From: Balneolaceae bacterium
Lineage (GTDB): Bacteria; Bacteroidota; Rhodothermia; Balneolales; Balneolaceae
Assembly: GCA_007126675.1 (NCBI GenBank)
Contig: SLAU01000004.1
Span: forward strand, 1 to 8,834
DNA length: 8,834 nt
Reading direction: 5' to 3'
The notes beneath the pieces were generated by a model. It was not told where the DNA came from. It saw only the letters and a list, made by a program, of their open reading frames with translations, and did no database searches. The translations under genes and the position numbers were made by a program. Below are positions 1-6,975 of this stretch, piece by piece (position 1 is the first letter of the stretch; each line of letters starts with the position of its first letter).

Positions 1-2664
1 ACATCTTCTCAACTACTTTACGGCAGATTTTCCGGAGTACAACTCACTCAAACTTCGGGTAGTCCGGGTGCTGATGGTGCAAGTGTTGTAATCAGGGGAG
101 TCGGAACATTTGGTGCAAGCACTCCGCTATTTGTCATCGATAATATTCAGTATGATGATATGGCAGCTTTTAATAATCTGTCTCCTTCAGATATTGAAAG
201 TATTACAGTCTTAAAAGATGCAGCATCTACATCTATTTATGGCGCAAGAGGAGCTAATGGAGTTGTGTTAGTGACTACAAGAAGAGGGAGTTCAGATGAA
301 TTTAGAATCGACTATAGCAACTACTTCGGGATGCAAAGTGTTACGATTACACCTGAATTTTTAGATGCTCACACGTATGCAACACTTATGAACGAAAAGT
401 TTAGAAATGAGGACGGACCTGATTTTAATCCAAGATATTCAGAAGAGCAATTGGAGGCGATCAGAACCGGTTCAATGCCCGATCAATTTGCTAATACAAA
501 CTGGGCAGATGTCGTGTTAACTACGGCTCCAATCACCAATCACAGTTTGACAATTAGCGGGGGTGGCGACCGAACAACTTTTCGGGTTTCAGGAGGATTT
601 CTCAGGCAGGAAGCGGTAGTGAGAAGCAGCTTTAAAAGTGAGCGATACAATTTAGGCTTTAACATAAATTCGCAGGTAAGAGATTGGTTTACTGTTAATC
701 ATGTAACAAATTCTTTCTGGAGACGGAATGAAGGCCCGACCGGCGGACAGTCAGCATTTGATGGAGATAACGGTATTATCTTTGCCCTCCAGAGAACAGC
801 ACCAACCATTCCGGTGTATTACAGTAACGGAGAGTTTGGCGTTGCAGATGGTGCATGGATCGATGGCAGTAATCCCTCTTTAACAACTCAAAACCCCTTG
901 AGAAGAGGGCAATTAGGAGAGTTTGAATCAGATAATGTAAATATAAGTACCCGTACAGGCCTGGTATTTAATCTCTCAGAAAGGTTTAGTTTTGAAACCA
1001 GCGGAAGTGCTAATGTTATCTATAACAATTCTTCAGATTTTTCTCCTACTCAACTTCAGAATGACTGGGAAGGACGGCTTGTGATCAGTAATGAAGTTAA
1101 CAGGCTAATTAACAGTACAAACCTTGATTACACACTGCGAAATGAGAACATATTCCGATACAATCAGGAAATCTTCCAGAATCACACTGTAGGTGCACTG
1201 CTTGGGCATTCGGTTTCGTACAGAAAAATTGACCCTTTCTCAGCAACTGTAAGAGGTTTTGCTACTAATGAATTCCGGGAAATAAATGCAGGTGGTACAG
1301 AATTCTCAGCATCGGGAGGCGCGAATGAAGATGCTCAGCAATCGTTCTTTACGCGTATAAACTATGATTATGATGAAAAATATTTGGCTGAATTTAACTA
1401 TAGAATCGATGGTTCGAGTAGGTTTGGTCCGGATAACAGATATGGTCATTTCCCATCCGGCTCTGTAGGCTGGAGATTGTCTGAAGAAGATTTCTTAAGT
1501 GAAGTTGAGACAATCAACGAGTTAAAAGTGAGAGTTAGCTGGGGGATAACCGGTAATGACCGAATTGACAGATACGGTTTCCAGACACTATTAGGGTATA
1601 ATCAGGATTACTATCTTGGGAACTCAGCTGTTCTGGGATCAGGCATTAATCGCCTTGGCAATCCTACCATAAAGTGGGAAGAAACGGAACAGTTGAATGT
1701 GGGTTTGGATCTTATTTTGTTCAACAACCAGCTCGAGATCGTTGCAGATTATTTTAACAGAAACAGCAAAAATATTTTATACGATAACTTTCCTGTACCC
1801 AGAACACTGGGTGTAACCAATTTGGTTGCCGAAAATGCCGCAAGTATGGTAAGTGAAGGAATCGAGCTTGGGACGAGATACAGAGGCGGCAGCAGTAATT
1901 TTAATTTCAGCGTGGGAGCTGACATTACAAAATTTTTAACAAGAAGTGAGGTAACAGGTTTAGGGCCCGGTGGCGAAGAAACTATTTCCGCTTTTGATAT
2001 CATCAGAGTTGGTGAACCATTCAGGGCATATTACGGATATCAGGCAATCGGTATTTTTCAGGATTTTGCCGAAATTGCAGATGCCCCAACACAGTTCTCA
2101 GGTAACACCGCTCCCGGTGACATTCGCTACGCTGACATTAACGGCGATGGAGTTATTGATGAAAACGACAGAACGGTAATTGGAAATCCAAATCCGAATT
2201 GGCTTATAAACTTTAACGGATCTGTAAACTACAGATGGTTTGATTTAAGCGTTCTCTTTCAAGGCGTAGTGGGAGTCGACAGGCTTCTGATGGGTAATGG
2301 AAATTTACCAATGCCTGATAATAGAAGTAACGTTCTTACGAGGTGGGAGGATAGATGGACTCCCGATAACCCCAGTGAAACACTGCCAAGAATAGGAGGA
2401 CGCGATAACGACCTCGTATCTTCATTTTACATAGAAGACGGCTCTTATCTGAGGCTTAAGAACCTGGAAGTTGGTTACACATTAAGCAGCAACATTACAC
2501 AACGATTTAATGTGAACAGCTTTCGAATGTTTGTTGGAGCTCAAAATATACTCACGTTTACCAGGCTGGAAAATTTTGACCCTGAGGGTGGCTCTGGAAG
2601 ATTTAGTAATCGAAACGCTCCCCTTTATAAAACAATCACCTTCGGCATTAATTTAAAACTATAG
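1..2664 (+). CDS. SusC/RagA-family TonB-linked outer membrane transporter (5' partial)
   Basis: TonB-dependent beta-barrel of the SusC family, which imports oligosaccharides across the outer membrane together with a SusD lipoprotein. The frame is open from base 1, so the ATG at 160 is internal and the gene starts before the window. Of the protein, 887 residues are visible; family members are usually about 1000-1100, so the signal peptide, the CarboxypepD_reg-like domain and the start of the plug are missing. Visible residues 1 to about 97 are the TonB plug, with the family-typical VVIRGVGTFG, PLFVID, IESITVLKDA and YGARGANGVVLVTT. The rest is the barrel. It carries the usual SusC acidic loop (ADINGDGVIDENDR, Asp-rich, about residues 711-724), the NPNPNW motif after it, and a C-terminal LRLKNLEVGYTL...GAQNILTFT stretch ending in a hydrophobic last strand (FGINLKL). 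It is followed after 4 bp by susD, which supports one operon. The glycan cannot be read from SusC itself; beta-glucan is inferred from the third gene. Confidence 0.97.
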   Translation, partial: TSSQLLYGRFSGVQLTQTSGSPGADGASVVIRGVGTFGASTPLFVIDNIQYDDMAAFNNLSPSDIESITVLKDAASTSIYGARGANGVVLVTTRRGSSDEFRIDYSNYFGMQSVTITPEFLDAHTYATLMNEKFRNEDGPDFNPRYSEEQLEAIRTGSMPDQFANTNWADVVLTTAPITNHSLTISGGGDRTTFRVSGGFLRQEAVVRSSFKSERYNLGFNINSQVRDWFTVNHVTNSFWRRNEGPTGGQSAFDGDNGIIFALQRTAPTIPVYYSNGEFGVADGAWIDGSNPSLTTQNPLRRGQLGEFESDNVNISTRTGLVFNLSERFSFETSGSANVIYNNSSDFSPTQLQNDWEGRLVISNEVNRLINSTNLDYTLRNENIFRYNQEIFQNHTVGALLGHSVSYRKIDPFSATVRGFATNEFREINAGGTEFSASGGANEDAQQSFFTRINYDYDEKYLAEFNYRIDGSSRFGPDNRYGHFPSGSVGWRLSEEDFLSEVETINELKVRVSWGITGNDRIDRYGFQTLLGYNQDYYLGNSAVLGSGINRLGNPTIKWEETEQLNVGLDLILFNNQLEIVADYFNRNSKNILYDNFPVPRTLGVTNLVAENAASMVSEGIELGTRYRGGSSNFNFSVGADITKFLTRSEVTGLGPGGEETISAFDIIRVGEPFRAYYGYQAIGIFQDFAEIADAPTQFSGNTAPGDIRYADINGDGVIDENDRTVIGNPNPNWLINFNGSVNYRWFDLSVLFQGVVGVDRLLMGNGNLPMPDNRSNVLTRWEDRWTPDNPSETLPRIGGRDNDLVSSFYIEDGSYLRLKNLEVGYTLSSNITQRFNVNSFRMFVGAQNILTFTRLENFDPEGGSGRFSNRNAPLYKTITFGINLKL

Positions 2665-2668
2665 AAAG

Positions 2669-4228
2669 ATGAAAAAATTCACACTACTTTTAATCACATC
2701 GTTTGCGTTATTTACTCTATTTACTAATTGCAGTGATGACTTTTTAGCCACATCATCTTTAACTCAATCTGCAGCAGACCAGCCATTCACAAGTGTAACT
2801 GATGTTAACCTTGCCTTAAATGGAGTTTATTCCGTCCTGCAATCATCAACTTTGTATGGAGGGGATTTAAATGGCTGGCAGGGATTTCCCGGTTTTGATA
2901 ATTTTGGCGACAATGCCTTCAATCAATTCAAATGGGAAGGTCCCGGCTTATTTATGGAAGGTGACCTGAATCCTGATTCGGGTCCTATCAGGGCTATATG
3001 GACAGATATTTATAGAGGTATTGCAAGAGTAAATCTTGTAATAGATAAGCTAATGCAGGCACAAAATGGGGAATTAACTGAAGTACAGATAAACGAGTCT
3101 TTAGGACAAGCCTATTTCCTGCGGGCGCTTTTCTACTTTAACCTCGCAGTTTATTTCGAAGATGCCCCTCTTATTCTGGAACCGCAGACTGTTGCAAATG
3201 CTCAGGTTCCAAAAAATACCTATGAGGAGATTACCGCTCAAATAGTTGAAGATTTAACCTTTGCCTCGGAACATTTACCCGAAAGCTACCCTGCTGAGCA
3301 ATTTGGATATGCAACAAAAGGTGCAGCACTTGGGTTATTTGCCAGAGTACAATTATACAATCAGGAATATGATGGCGAATTCGGAGTTCTTGCATTGACC
3401 CAAGAAATACTCGGGCTTGGATATGAATTACATCCGGATTACGGTGAACTTTTCACTCCTGAAAATGAGATGTCTCCAGAGATCATTTTTTCAGTCAGAT
3501 TCCAGAGGGAACTTGGTTTTGATAATGGTGAAACCTTTTCCGCTACATTTTTAGGCACTCCTAAAGTAGATCAAAGACCAATGCCTAACCTGGTAAACGC
3601 CTACTATGCCAGTGATGGATTACCGATTACAGAATCTCCACTTTTTGATCCTGATAATGAAAGTGCAAACAGGGATCCGCGGGCAAATGCAACCATATAT
3701 TTTGATGGGGACGTCTTTTTGGAAGATCTTAACAGAGTATTTACAGGAAATAGCCCAACCAATTATGGAATGAGGAAGTACATCAGAAGAAATTCAAGTG
3801 ATTCAGAAGGCGTAGGTGCTTCTGAACCCGGATCACAGGACTTTTACGTTATTCGCTATGCAGACGTTCTGCTTATGAGAGCTGAAGCAATGGCCGAAAC
3901 AGGAGATATCTCCGGCGCTGCTGATTTAGTAAACCAGGTACGAGAACGAGTTAACATGCCTCGTGTAGAAGATGTAGAAGGAAGTGTGGGGCAACAAGAA
4001 ATGATTGATATTGTTCGGCATGAACGAAGAGTTGAACTAGCTCTTGAAGGATTACGCTTTATGGATTTAAAAAGATGGGGCACCATCGCCGAAGCTTTTC
4101 AAAGGGCAGCTGCAGATCCTGTTGGGCCTTACAACCCTAATTATTTAGGAGGCAGATCTGAGGTATTTCCGATCCCTCAAAGTGAATTAGATGTTAATCC
4201 TAATCTGGTTCAACACCCAAGTTGGTAA
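2669..4228 (+). CDS. SusD/RagB-family surface glycan-binding lipoprotein
   Basis: Outer-surface lipoprotein that forms the lid of the SusC barrel and captures glycans. The 519 residues match the usual family length. The N-terminus is a lipoprotein signal peptide: MKK, a hydrophobic core, then a lipobox ending FTNC with the acylated cysteine at residue 21. The following SDD resembles the acidic export signal that sends Bacteroidota lipoproteins to the cell surface. The middle has the helical SusD-like N-terminal domain (IWTDIYRGIARVNLVIDKL, then AYFLRALFYFNLAVYF, about residues 110-160). The C-terminal RagB/SusD domain has YVIRYADVLLMRAEAMAE, the RHERRVELALEGLRFMDLKRWG helix and the standard ending VFPIPQSELDVNPNLVQ. 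The ATG at 2669 is chosen because it gives the signal peptide directly; the leader is A-rich with no Shine-Dalgarno, as is common in this group. It lies between susC (4 bp) and the glycosidase (21 bp), so it is probably co-transcribed with both. Confidence 0.97.
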   Translation: MKKFTLLLITSFALFTLFTNCSDDFLATSSLTQSAADQPFTSVTDVNLALNGVYSVLQSSTLYGGDLNGWQGFPGFDNFGDNAFNQFKWEGPGLFMEGDLNPDSGPIRAIWTDIYRGIARVNLVIDKLMQAQNGELTEVQINESLGQAYFLRALFYFNLAVYFEDAPLILEPQTVANAQVPKNTYEEITAQIVEDLTFASEHLPESYPAEQFGYATKGAALGLFARVQLYNQEYDGEFGVLALTQEILGLGYELHPDYGELFTPENEMSPEIIFSVRFQRELGFDNGETFSATFLGTPKVDQRPMPNLVNAYYASDGLPITESPLFDPDNESANRDPRANATIYFDGDVFLEDLNRVFTGNSPTNYGMRKYIRRNSSDSEGVGASEPGSQDFYVIRYADVLLMRAEAMAETGDISGAADLVNQVRERVNMPRVEDVEGSVGQQEMIDIVRHERRVELALEGLRFMDLKRWGTIAEAFQRAAADPVGPYNPNYLGGRSEVFPIPQSELDVNPNLVQHPSW

Positions 4229-4249
4229 TTATAATTAAATACTAAAAAA

Positions 4250-5599
4250 ATGAAGAAGTTAGTTTATTTATTAAGTTTTGTATTAACCATCACACTAATT
4301 GCAATAAGTTGTAGTGATAGTAGTGTGGGCACAACTGATAACAATGATAATGGTGAAAACGGTGTAGCAACAACCGGTAAAAAAGGTGTTGCTTTTACGA
4401 ATAATGCAGAAAGGTGGTCTCACAAAACAAGTGAACAGAAAGCACACTGGATGTATAGCTGGGGTAACCAATTAAGGGAAGAAATACCTGATAATGTAGA
4501 ATACGTGCCTATGTTTTGGGGCAGAGGTTCTGTTACCGATGAGAATATTAACAGAATTAATCAGCTCATCGATGAAGGAAAAGTTAAGTATGTGCTTGGA
4601 TTTAATGAACCGGATGCTACACCCCAAGCCAACATGAGTGTTGATGAAGCACTTGAACTTTGGCCTAAACTCGAAGAAATTAATGCGCCTCTTGGCAGCC
4701 CTGCAACCGTCTCTCCTGATAACGATTGGATGATGGAATTTATGGAAAGGGCAGACAATAAGGGACTAAGGGTAGATTTTATAGCTGTACACCATTACGG
4801 TGGTACAAATGTTGGTAATTTTATAAACAAGCTTAGTACTGCATATAATAACTTTGGCCAAAGACCCATATGGGTTACAGAGTTTGCAGTCGCCGATTGG
4901 AATGCCTCAACCCCAGCCGAAAATCGCTATAGTGTAGCTGAAGTTTTAGATTTTATGGAACAGGCTCTGAACGCTCTTGATGAGATTGAATGGGTTGAAA
5001 GATATGCATGGTTCAGCGGCACAAATGGTCCACTTTACCCTTCTGCTCTGTTTGATGAAGATAATCAAATAACTGAAGTAGGTGAGTTTTATGCAAATCA
5101 CAGACCCAACTTAGATATAGGCCCGGGGCAAGACACAGAGTTTGAACCAGAGGTTGACCCTGATGAATTTGTGCAAAATCCGGGTTTTGAAACCGGCCAA
5201 TTAAGCCCCTGGGATGGTTTCAAAAATGGGTTAATTGAGATAGGAGGCCCTATAGAGCCTTTTGAAGGCAACTTTAGCGGCAGAATTGAAAATGGTGATG
5301 GATCGTTGTTCCAGGAAATTGAAATGGAACCGGGCAAAACCTACCGACTGGAGTTCTATTCAAAATGGCGTGATCATAATCCTAATTCCATAAACCCAAC
5401 GATTCGCAAAACTAGTGAGGGCAGGGAATTATTATTTGATGTCACAAATCCTCCGCCAACTACAGAATGGGAAAAAACAGAATTCGAATTCACTTTGCCG
5501 GATGATATAGATGAGATCAGACTTGTATTTTACAAACCTAATGGAACCCCACCATTCTACCTCGACAATGTTTCGATCAAAATAAAAGATGAAGATTAA
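4250..5599 (+). CDS. GH128-like (Asl1-like) glycosidase lipoprotein with C-terminal CBM
   Basis: Predicted surface or periplasmic endo-acting glycoside hydrolase of 449 residues. Residues 1-21 are a lipoprotein signal peptide with lipobox AISC (Cys21), followed by SDS and an Asn/Asp/Gly/Thr-rich linker to about residue 44. Residues about 45-287 match the Asl1-like/GH128 TIM-barrel fold: KKGVAF at the first strand, a WMYSWG motif, VEYVPMFWG, then LGFNEPD with Glu120 as likely acid/base, VHHYGG, and WVTEFAVADW with Glu211 as likely nucleophile. An acidic linker (about 288-307) leads to a beta-sandwich of the CBM4/16/22-like type (about 308-447: QNPGFETG start, LYFD-like end FYLDNVSIK). Characterised GH128 enzymes cut beta-1,3-glucans, so laminarin or a similar glucan is the best substrate guess; this is family knowledge, not read from the sequence. 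The position behind susCD and ahead of a terminator makes it the last operon gene. The A-rich leader lacks a Shine-Dalgarno. Family call firm, subgroup and exact substrate open. Confidence 0.88.
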   Translation: MKKLVYLLSFVLTITLIAISCSDSSVGTTDNNDNGENGVATTGKKGVAFTNNAERWSHKTSEQKAHWMYSWGNQLREEIPDNVEYVPMFWGRGSVTDENINRINQLIDEGKVKYVLGFNEPDATPQANMSVDEALELWPKLEEINAPLGSPATVSPDNDWMMEFMERADNKGLRVDFIAVHHYGGTNVGNFINKLSTAYNNFGQRPIWVTEFAVADWNASTPAENRYSVAEVLDFMEQALNALDEIEWVERYAWFSGTNGPLYPSALFDEDNQITEVGEFYANHRPNLDIGPGQDTEFEPEVDPDEFVQNPGFETGQLSPWDGFKNGLIEIGGPIEPFEGNFSGRIENGDGSLFQEIEMEPGKTYRLEFYSKWRDHNPNSINPTIRKTSEGRELLFDVTNPPPTTEWEKTEFEFTLPDDIDEIRLVFYKPNGTPPFYLDNVSIKIKDED

Positions 5600-5645
5600 A
5601 CGAAGATCAGTAGCTGCTGAATAATTGCAGCAAAGCTCTGTGATT

Positions 5646-5677
5646 AAAACCCTGTACGTATCGTGCAGGGTTTTTTT
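5646..5677 (+). terminator. Intrinsic terminator of the susCD-glycosidase operon
   Basis: A 13-bp stem pairs AAAACCCTGTACG (5646-5658) with CGTGCAGGGTTTT (5662-5674) around a 3-nt loop TAT. There is a single T.G wobble and no unpaired base. A run of seven Ts (5671-5677) overlaps the right arm. It starts 47 bp after the glycosidase stop codon. A weaker 5-bp hairpin (TGCTG/CAGCA, 5615-5632) precedes it and is probably incidental. Confidence 0.93.
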
Positions 5678-5725
5678 ATTGTGAAGAGCTGGCTTTGGGT
5701 ACACCCATTTGAATGACAGGGATAA

Positions 5726-5761
5726 AAACAGAGGAACAGAGAAACCGACGAACCGAGAAAG
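5726..5761 (+). repeat. 8-bp-period tandem repeat, tract 1
   Basis: Four consecutive octamers read AAACAGAG, GAACAGAG, AAACCGAC, GAACCGAG and end with AAAG. The consensus is RAACCGAN. The same family reappears at 6976-7019, and both tracts finish with the identical 12 bases GAACCGAGAAAG. It lies 48 bp after the operon terminator. Function unknown. Confidence 0.7.
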
Positions 5762-5816
5762 TTTGAGGCAGCCCGGAAAAAAGAGACATCATGGTTGGAA
5801 TTTTAATGCGGCTTAA

Positions 5817-5883
5817 GCTCAACTTCCGCAAAATTTTAAAAATCAGCCCCAATCACCATTAAACAACGCCATGTAGTGCTACA
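5817..5883 (-). repeat. TGTAG/CTACA palindrome repeat, copy 1
   Basis: On the - strand this reads TGTAGCACTACATGGCG, then about 30 bases, then ATTTTGCGGAAGTTGAGC. The copy at 6855-6890 on the + strand has TGTAGCCACTACAT and ATTTTGCGGAACTTGAGT with the middle part missing. TGTAG and CTACA form a 5-bp palindrome in both. The two copies face each other around the transposase element. Confidence 0.65.
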
Positions 5884-6002
5884 TCAATTATTTTTTTATT
5901 GGATAAGCTTCCTGTTCAGCCTTCCAGCCCAACCCGCCGCCGGAGGAAATTATCTGTCTCTATGGTTACTTAAAAACAAGTTTATTAAATGACTCAGATA
6001 AT

Positions 6003-6061
6003 GAGCACCGGAGGTGCGCCATATCCATAGCCCAAGGTCACTGTGAAGCGGTGGCCTTGGG
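6003..6061 (+). repeat. Hairpin repeat unit A (two hairpins and conserved core)
   Basis: Hairpin 1 is GCACC-GGA-GGTGC (6005-6017). The linker GCCATATCCATAGCCC follows (6018-6033). Hairpin 2 (6031-6061) pairs CCCAAGGTCACTG with CGGTGGCCTTGGG across a TGAAG loop, 13 bp with two T.G wobbles. Without a T-run it is not an intrinsic terminator. The layout is mirrored by unit D on the other strand. Confidence 0.8.
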
Positions 6062-6082
6062 TTAAGAGCAAGCATGAGAAAT

Positions 6083-6114
6083 GGGAGCGCCGTAGGTGCG
6101 GTATATCCGTACCC
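6083..6114 (+). repeat. Hairpin repeat unit B (short form)
   Basis: Hairpin GCGCC-GTA-GGTGC (6087-6099, one G.T wobble) is preceded by GGGA and followed by the core GGTATATCCGTACCC (6100-6114). The second, longer hairpin of unit A is absent. Unit C downstream is its inverted counterpart: GGAGCGCC, TAGG and CGG are shared with the reverse complement. Confidence 0.78.
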
Positions 6115-6194
6115 TTTCAAGACAACCAACCATCTTTACCCATAATTTATTTTATTGAATACGAGGGCTTTTAACCTTTAAAAATGGACATATT

Positions 6195-6656
6195 ATGCCA
6201 AATACCTACTCTAAACTACATGCACAAATTATATTCGCTGTAAAGGGACGATCTAATTTTATTCAGAATGAATGGCGAGATGAATTCTACAAATATATTT
6301 CCGGAATTGTAGACGGAAAATCTCAAAAGCTATATTCTATTGGTGGAATGCCTGATCACATTCATTTACTCATAGGATACAAACCTTCAGTTTCAATCAG
6401 TGACCTTGTGAGAGATATCAAGTCCAACTCTTCAGCATTTGTTAACCGAAAGATGTTCATTAATAAGAAATTTCAGTGGCAATCGGGATTCGGAGCGTTC
6501 AGTTACGGGCAATCACAGGTATCCGATGTGATTCGGTATATTGAAAATCAGCAAGAGCACCACAAACATCGAACGTTCAAAGAAGAGTATATCCAGTTCC
6601 TGAAGAGTTTTAATATTGAATACGAATCAGAATATCTGTTTGAATTTTATGACTGA
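6195..6656 (+). CDS. tnpA: IS200/IS605-family single-tyrosine (Y1 HUH) transposase
   Basis: A 153-residue Y1 transposase, an enzyme class that nicks single-stranded DNA next to hairpins and forms a 5'-phosphotyrosine intermediate. The length is normal for IS200-type TnpA. Visible motifs: the N-terminal strand AQIIFAVKGR; the HUH metal-binding pair His55-Ile-His57 in MPDHIHLLIG; SDLVRDIKSNSS; FQWQSGFGAFSY; and the catalytic helix VIRYIENQQEHH with Tyr115 as nucleophile and Gln119 four residues later, the spacing of the metal-binding Gln in the structurally studied IS608 enzyme. It continues with TFKEEY and ends YLFEFYD, as in relatives. No TnpB or accessory gene is adjacent. All motifs are intact, so the protein may be active. 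The ATG at 6195 is chosen because PNTY...LHAQIIF is the usual N-terminus; no Shine-Dalgarno is visible. Flanking hairpin units on both sides are the likely substrates. A REP-associated (domesticated) transposase is the alternative to a plain IS200. Confidence 0.93.
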   Translation: MPNTYSKLHAQIIFAVKGRSNFIQNEWRDEFYKYISGIVDGKSQKLYSIGGMPDHIHLLIGYKPSVSISDLVRDIKSNSSAFVNRKMFINKKFQWQSGFGAFSYGQSQVSDVIRYIENQQEHHKHRTFKEEYIQFLKSFNIEYESEYLFEFYD

Positions 6657-6670
6657 GGTTGAATTCAGAT

Positions 6671-6699
6671 TCCGGATGATGCCGTGCCTATGGCGCTCC
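6671..6699 (-). repeat. Hairpin repeat unit C (inverted partner of B)
   Basis: Read on the - strand: AGGA, hairpin GCGCC-ATA-GGCAC (6684-6696), then GGCATCATCCGGAATC, a degenerate form of the core. Against unit B the GCGCC arm is identical, and the other arm differs (GGCAC versus GGTGC) while keeping pairing through a wobble. It begins 15 bp after the transposase stop codon. Confidence 0.75.
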
Positions 6700-6722
6700 T
6701 TTAGTTATTGGTATACTTACAC

Positions 6723-6784
6723 CCCCCCAGAATCACTGCGTGATCCTGAGGGGCTACGGATATGCCACCCCGAAGCGGGGCTGG
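6723..6784 (-). repeat. Hairpin repeat unit D (inverted partner of A)
   Basis: Read on the - strand: hairpin 1 CCCCG-CTT-CGGGG (6768-6780), linker TGGCATATCCGTAGCCCC (6750-6767), then hairpin 2 (6723-6753), whose arms pair over 12 positions with two mismatches around a 3-nt loop. The core ATATCCRTAGCCC is shared with unit A, while both stems have different bases and still pair. The + strand shows a run of seven Cs at the distal end (6722-6728). Confidence 0.78.
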
Positions 6785-6854
6785 TTTAATACCCCTGAAA
6801 AGGTGAACTCCATTCTTTTTGTATGCGATCAAAAGTTTTAACTTAAAAGTCTTT

Positions 6855-6890
6855 TGTAGCCACTACATCCGCATTTTGCGGAACTTGAGT
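6855..6890 (+). repeat. TGTAG/CTACA palindrome repeat, copy 2 (deleted form)
   Basis: TGTAGCCACTACAT (6855-6868) is followed after 4 bases by ATTTTGCGGAACTTGAGT (6873-6890). Both blocks match the - strand copy at 5817-5883 nearly base for base, but the ~30 bases between them there are absent here. CGCA/TGCG around TTT (6870-6880) adds a small hairpin. Confidence 0.65.
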
Positions 6891-6895
6891 TAGAT

Positions 6896-6933
6896 CTCCC
6901 CTTCAGGGGAGAACTCCTCCGGCTAGCGGAGGG
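6896..6933. repeat. Pair of GC-rich hairpins
   Basis: CTCCCC-TTCA-GGGGAG (6896-6911) and CCTCCG-GCTAG-CGGAGG (6916-6932) are two perfect 6-bp stems four bases apart, followed by GAGGGGTG. No T-run follows either stem, so they are unlikely terminators. This looks like a further intergenic palindromic repeat family; no second copy is in the window. Confidence 0.55.
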
Positions 6934-6975
6934 AGGGGTGTTCTCCCATCTAACAACCGGACAAGGAAAACGTTT

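Larger units (their letters stand above)
5678..6194. other. Non-coding interval upstream of the transposase
   Basis: I find no supportable gene in these 517 bases. They hold an 8-bp-period tandem repeat (5726-5761), one copy of a TGTAG...CTACA palindrome repeat (5817-5883) and the two + strand hairpin repeat units at 6003-6061 and 6083-6114. The stretches between (about 5884-6002 and 6115-6194) are AT-rich with no recognisable signal. No clear promoter for the transposase could be assigned. Confidence 0.7.
6003..6784. mobile_element. IS200-like/REP-associated transposase element with nested inverted hairpin units
   Basis: The transposase gene (6195-6656) lies between hairpin units A and B on its left (+ strand) and C and D on its right (- strand). 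B and C form an inner inverted pair and A and D an outer pair. No target-site duplication or classical terminal inverted repeat of a DDE transposon is seen, which agrees with the single-strand mechanism of IS200/IS605 relatives. The outer boundaries are my estimate from the ends of units A and D. The alternative is a resident transposase among chromosomal REP-like repeats rather than a mobile unit. Confidence 0.6.

Noticed and set aside
1749..2179. Open frames on both strands inside the susC gene (1749-2003 on - and 1970-2179 on +)
   Set aside because: They lie wholly inside a well-supported susC reading frame, have no family-like sequence and no separate signals.
3856..4086. - strand open frame inside susD
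   Set aside because: Antisense to the conserved RagB/SusD C-terminal motifs; low-complexity Ser/Arg/Thr composition typical of a shadow frame.
4561..5337. - strand frames opposite the glycosidase gene (4561-4758 and 5098-5337)
   Set aside because: Antisense to the catalytic and CBM motifs; Ser/Pro-rich without recognisable domains.
5432..5704. - strand 90-codon frame across the glycosidase 3' end and terminator
   Set aside because: It runs through the intrinsic terminator stem and the antisense of a real gene; no homology recognised.
6031..6061. 13-bp hairpin of unit A considered as an intrinsic terminator
   Set aside because: No T-run follows either strand, and the same hairpin plus linker layout recurs in unit D, pointing to a repeat unit.
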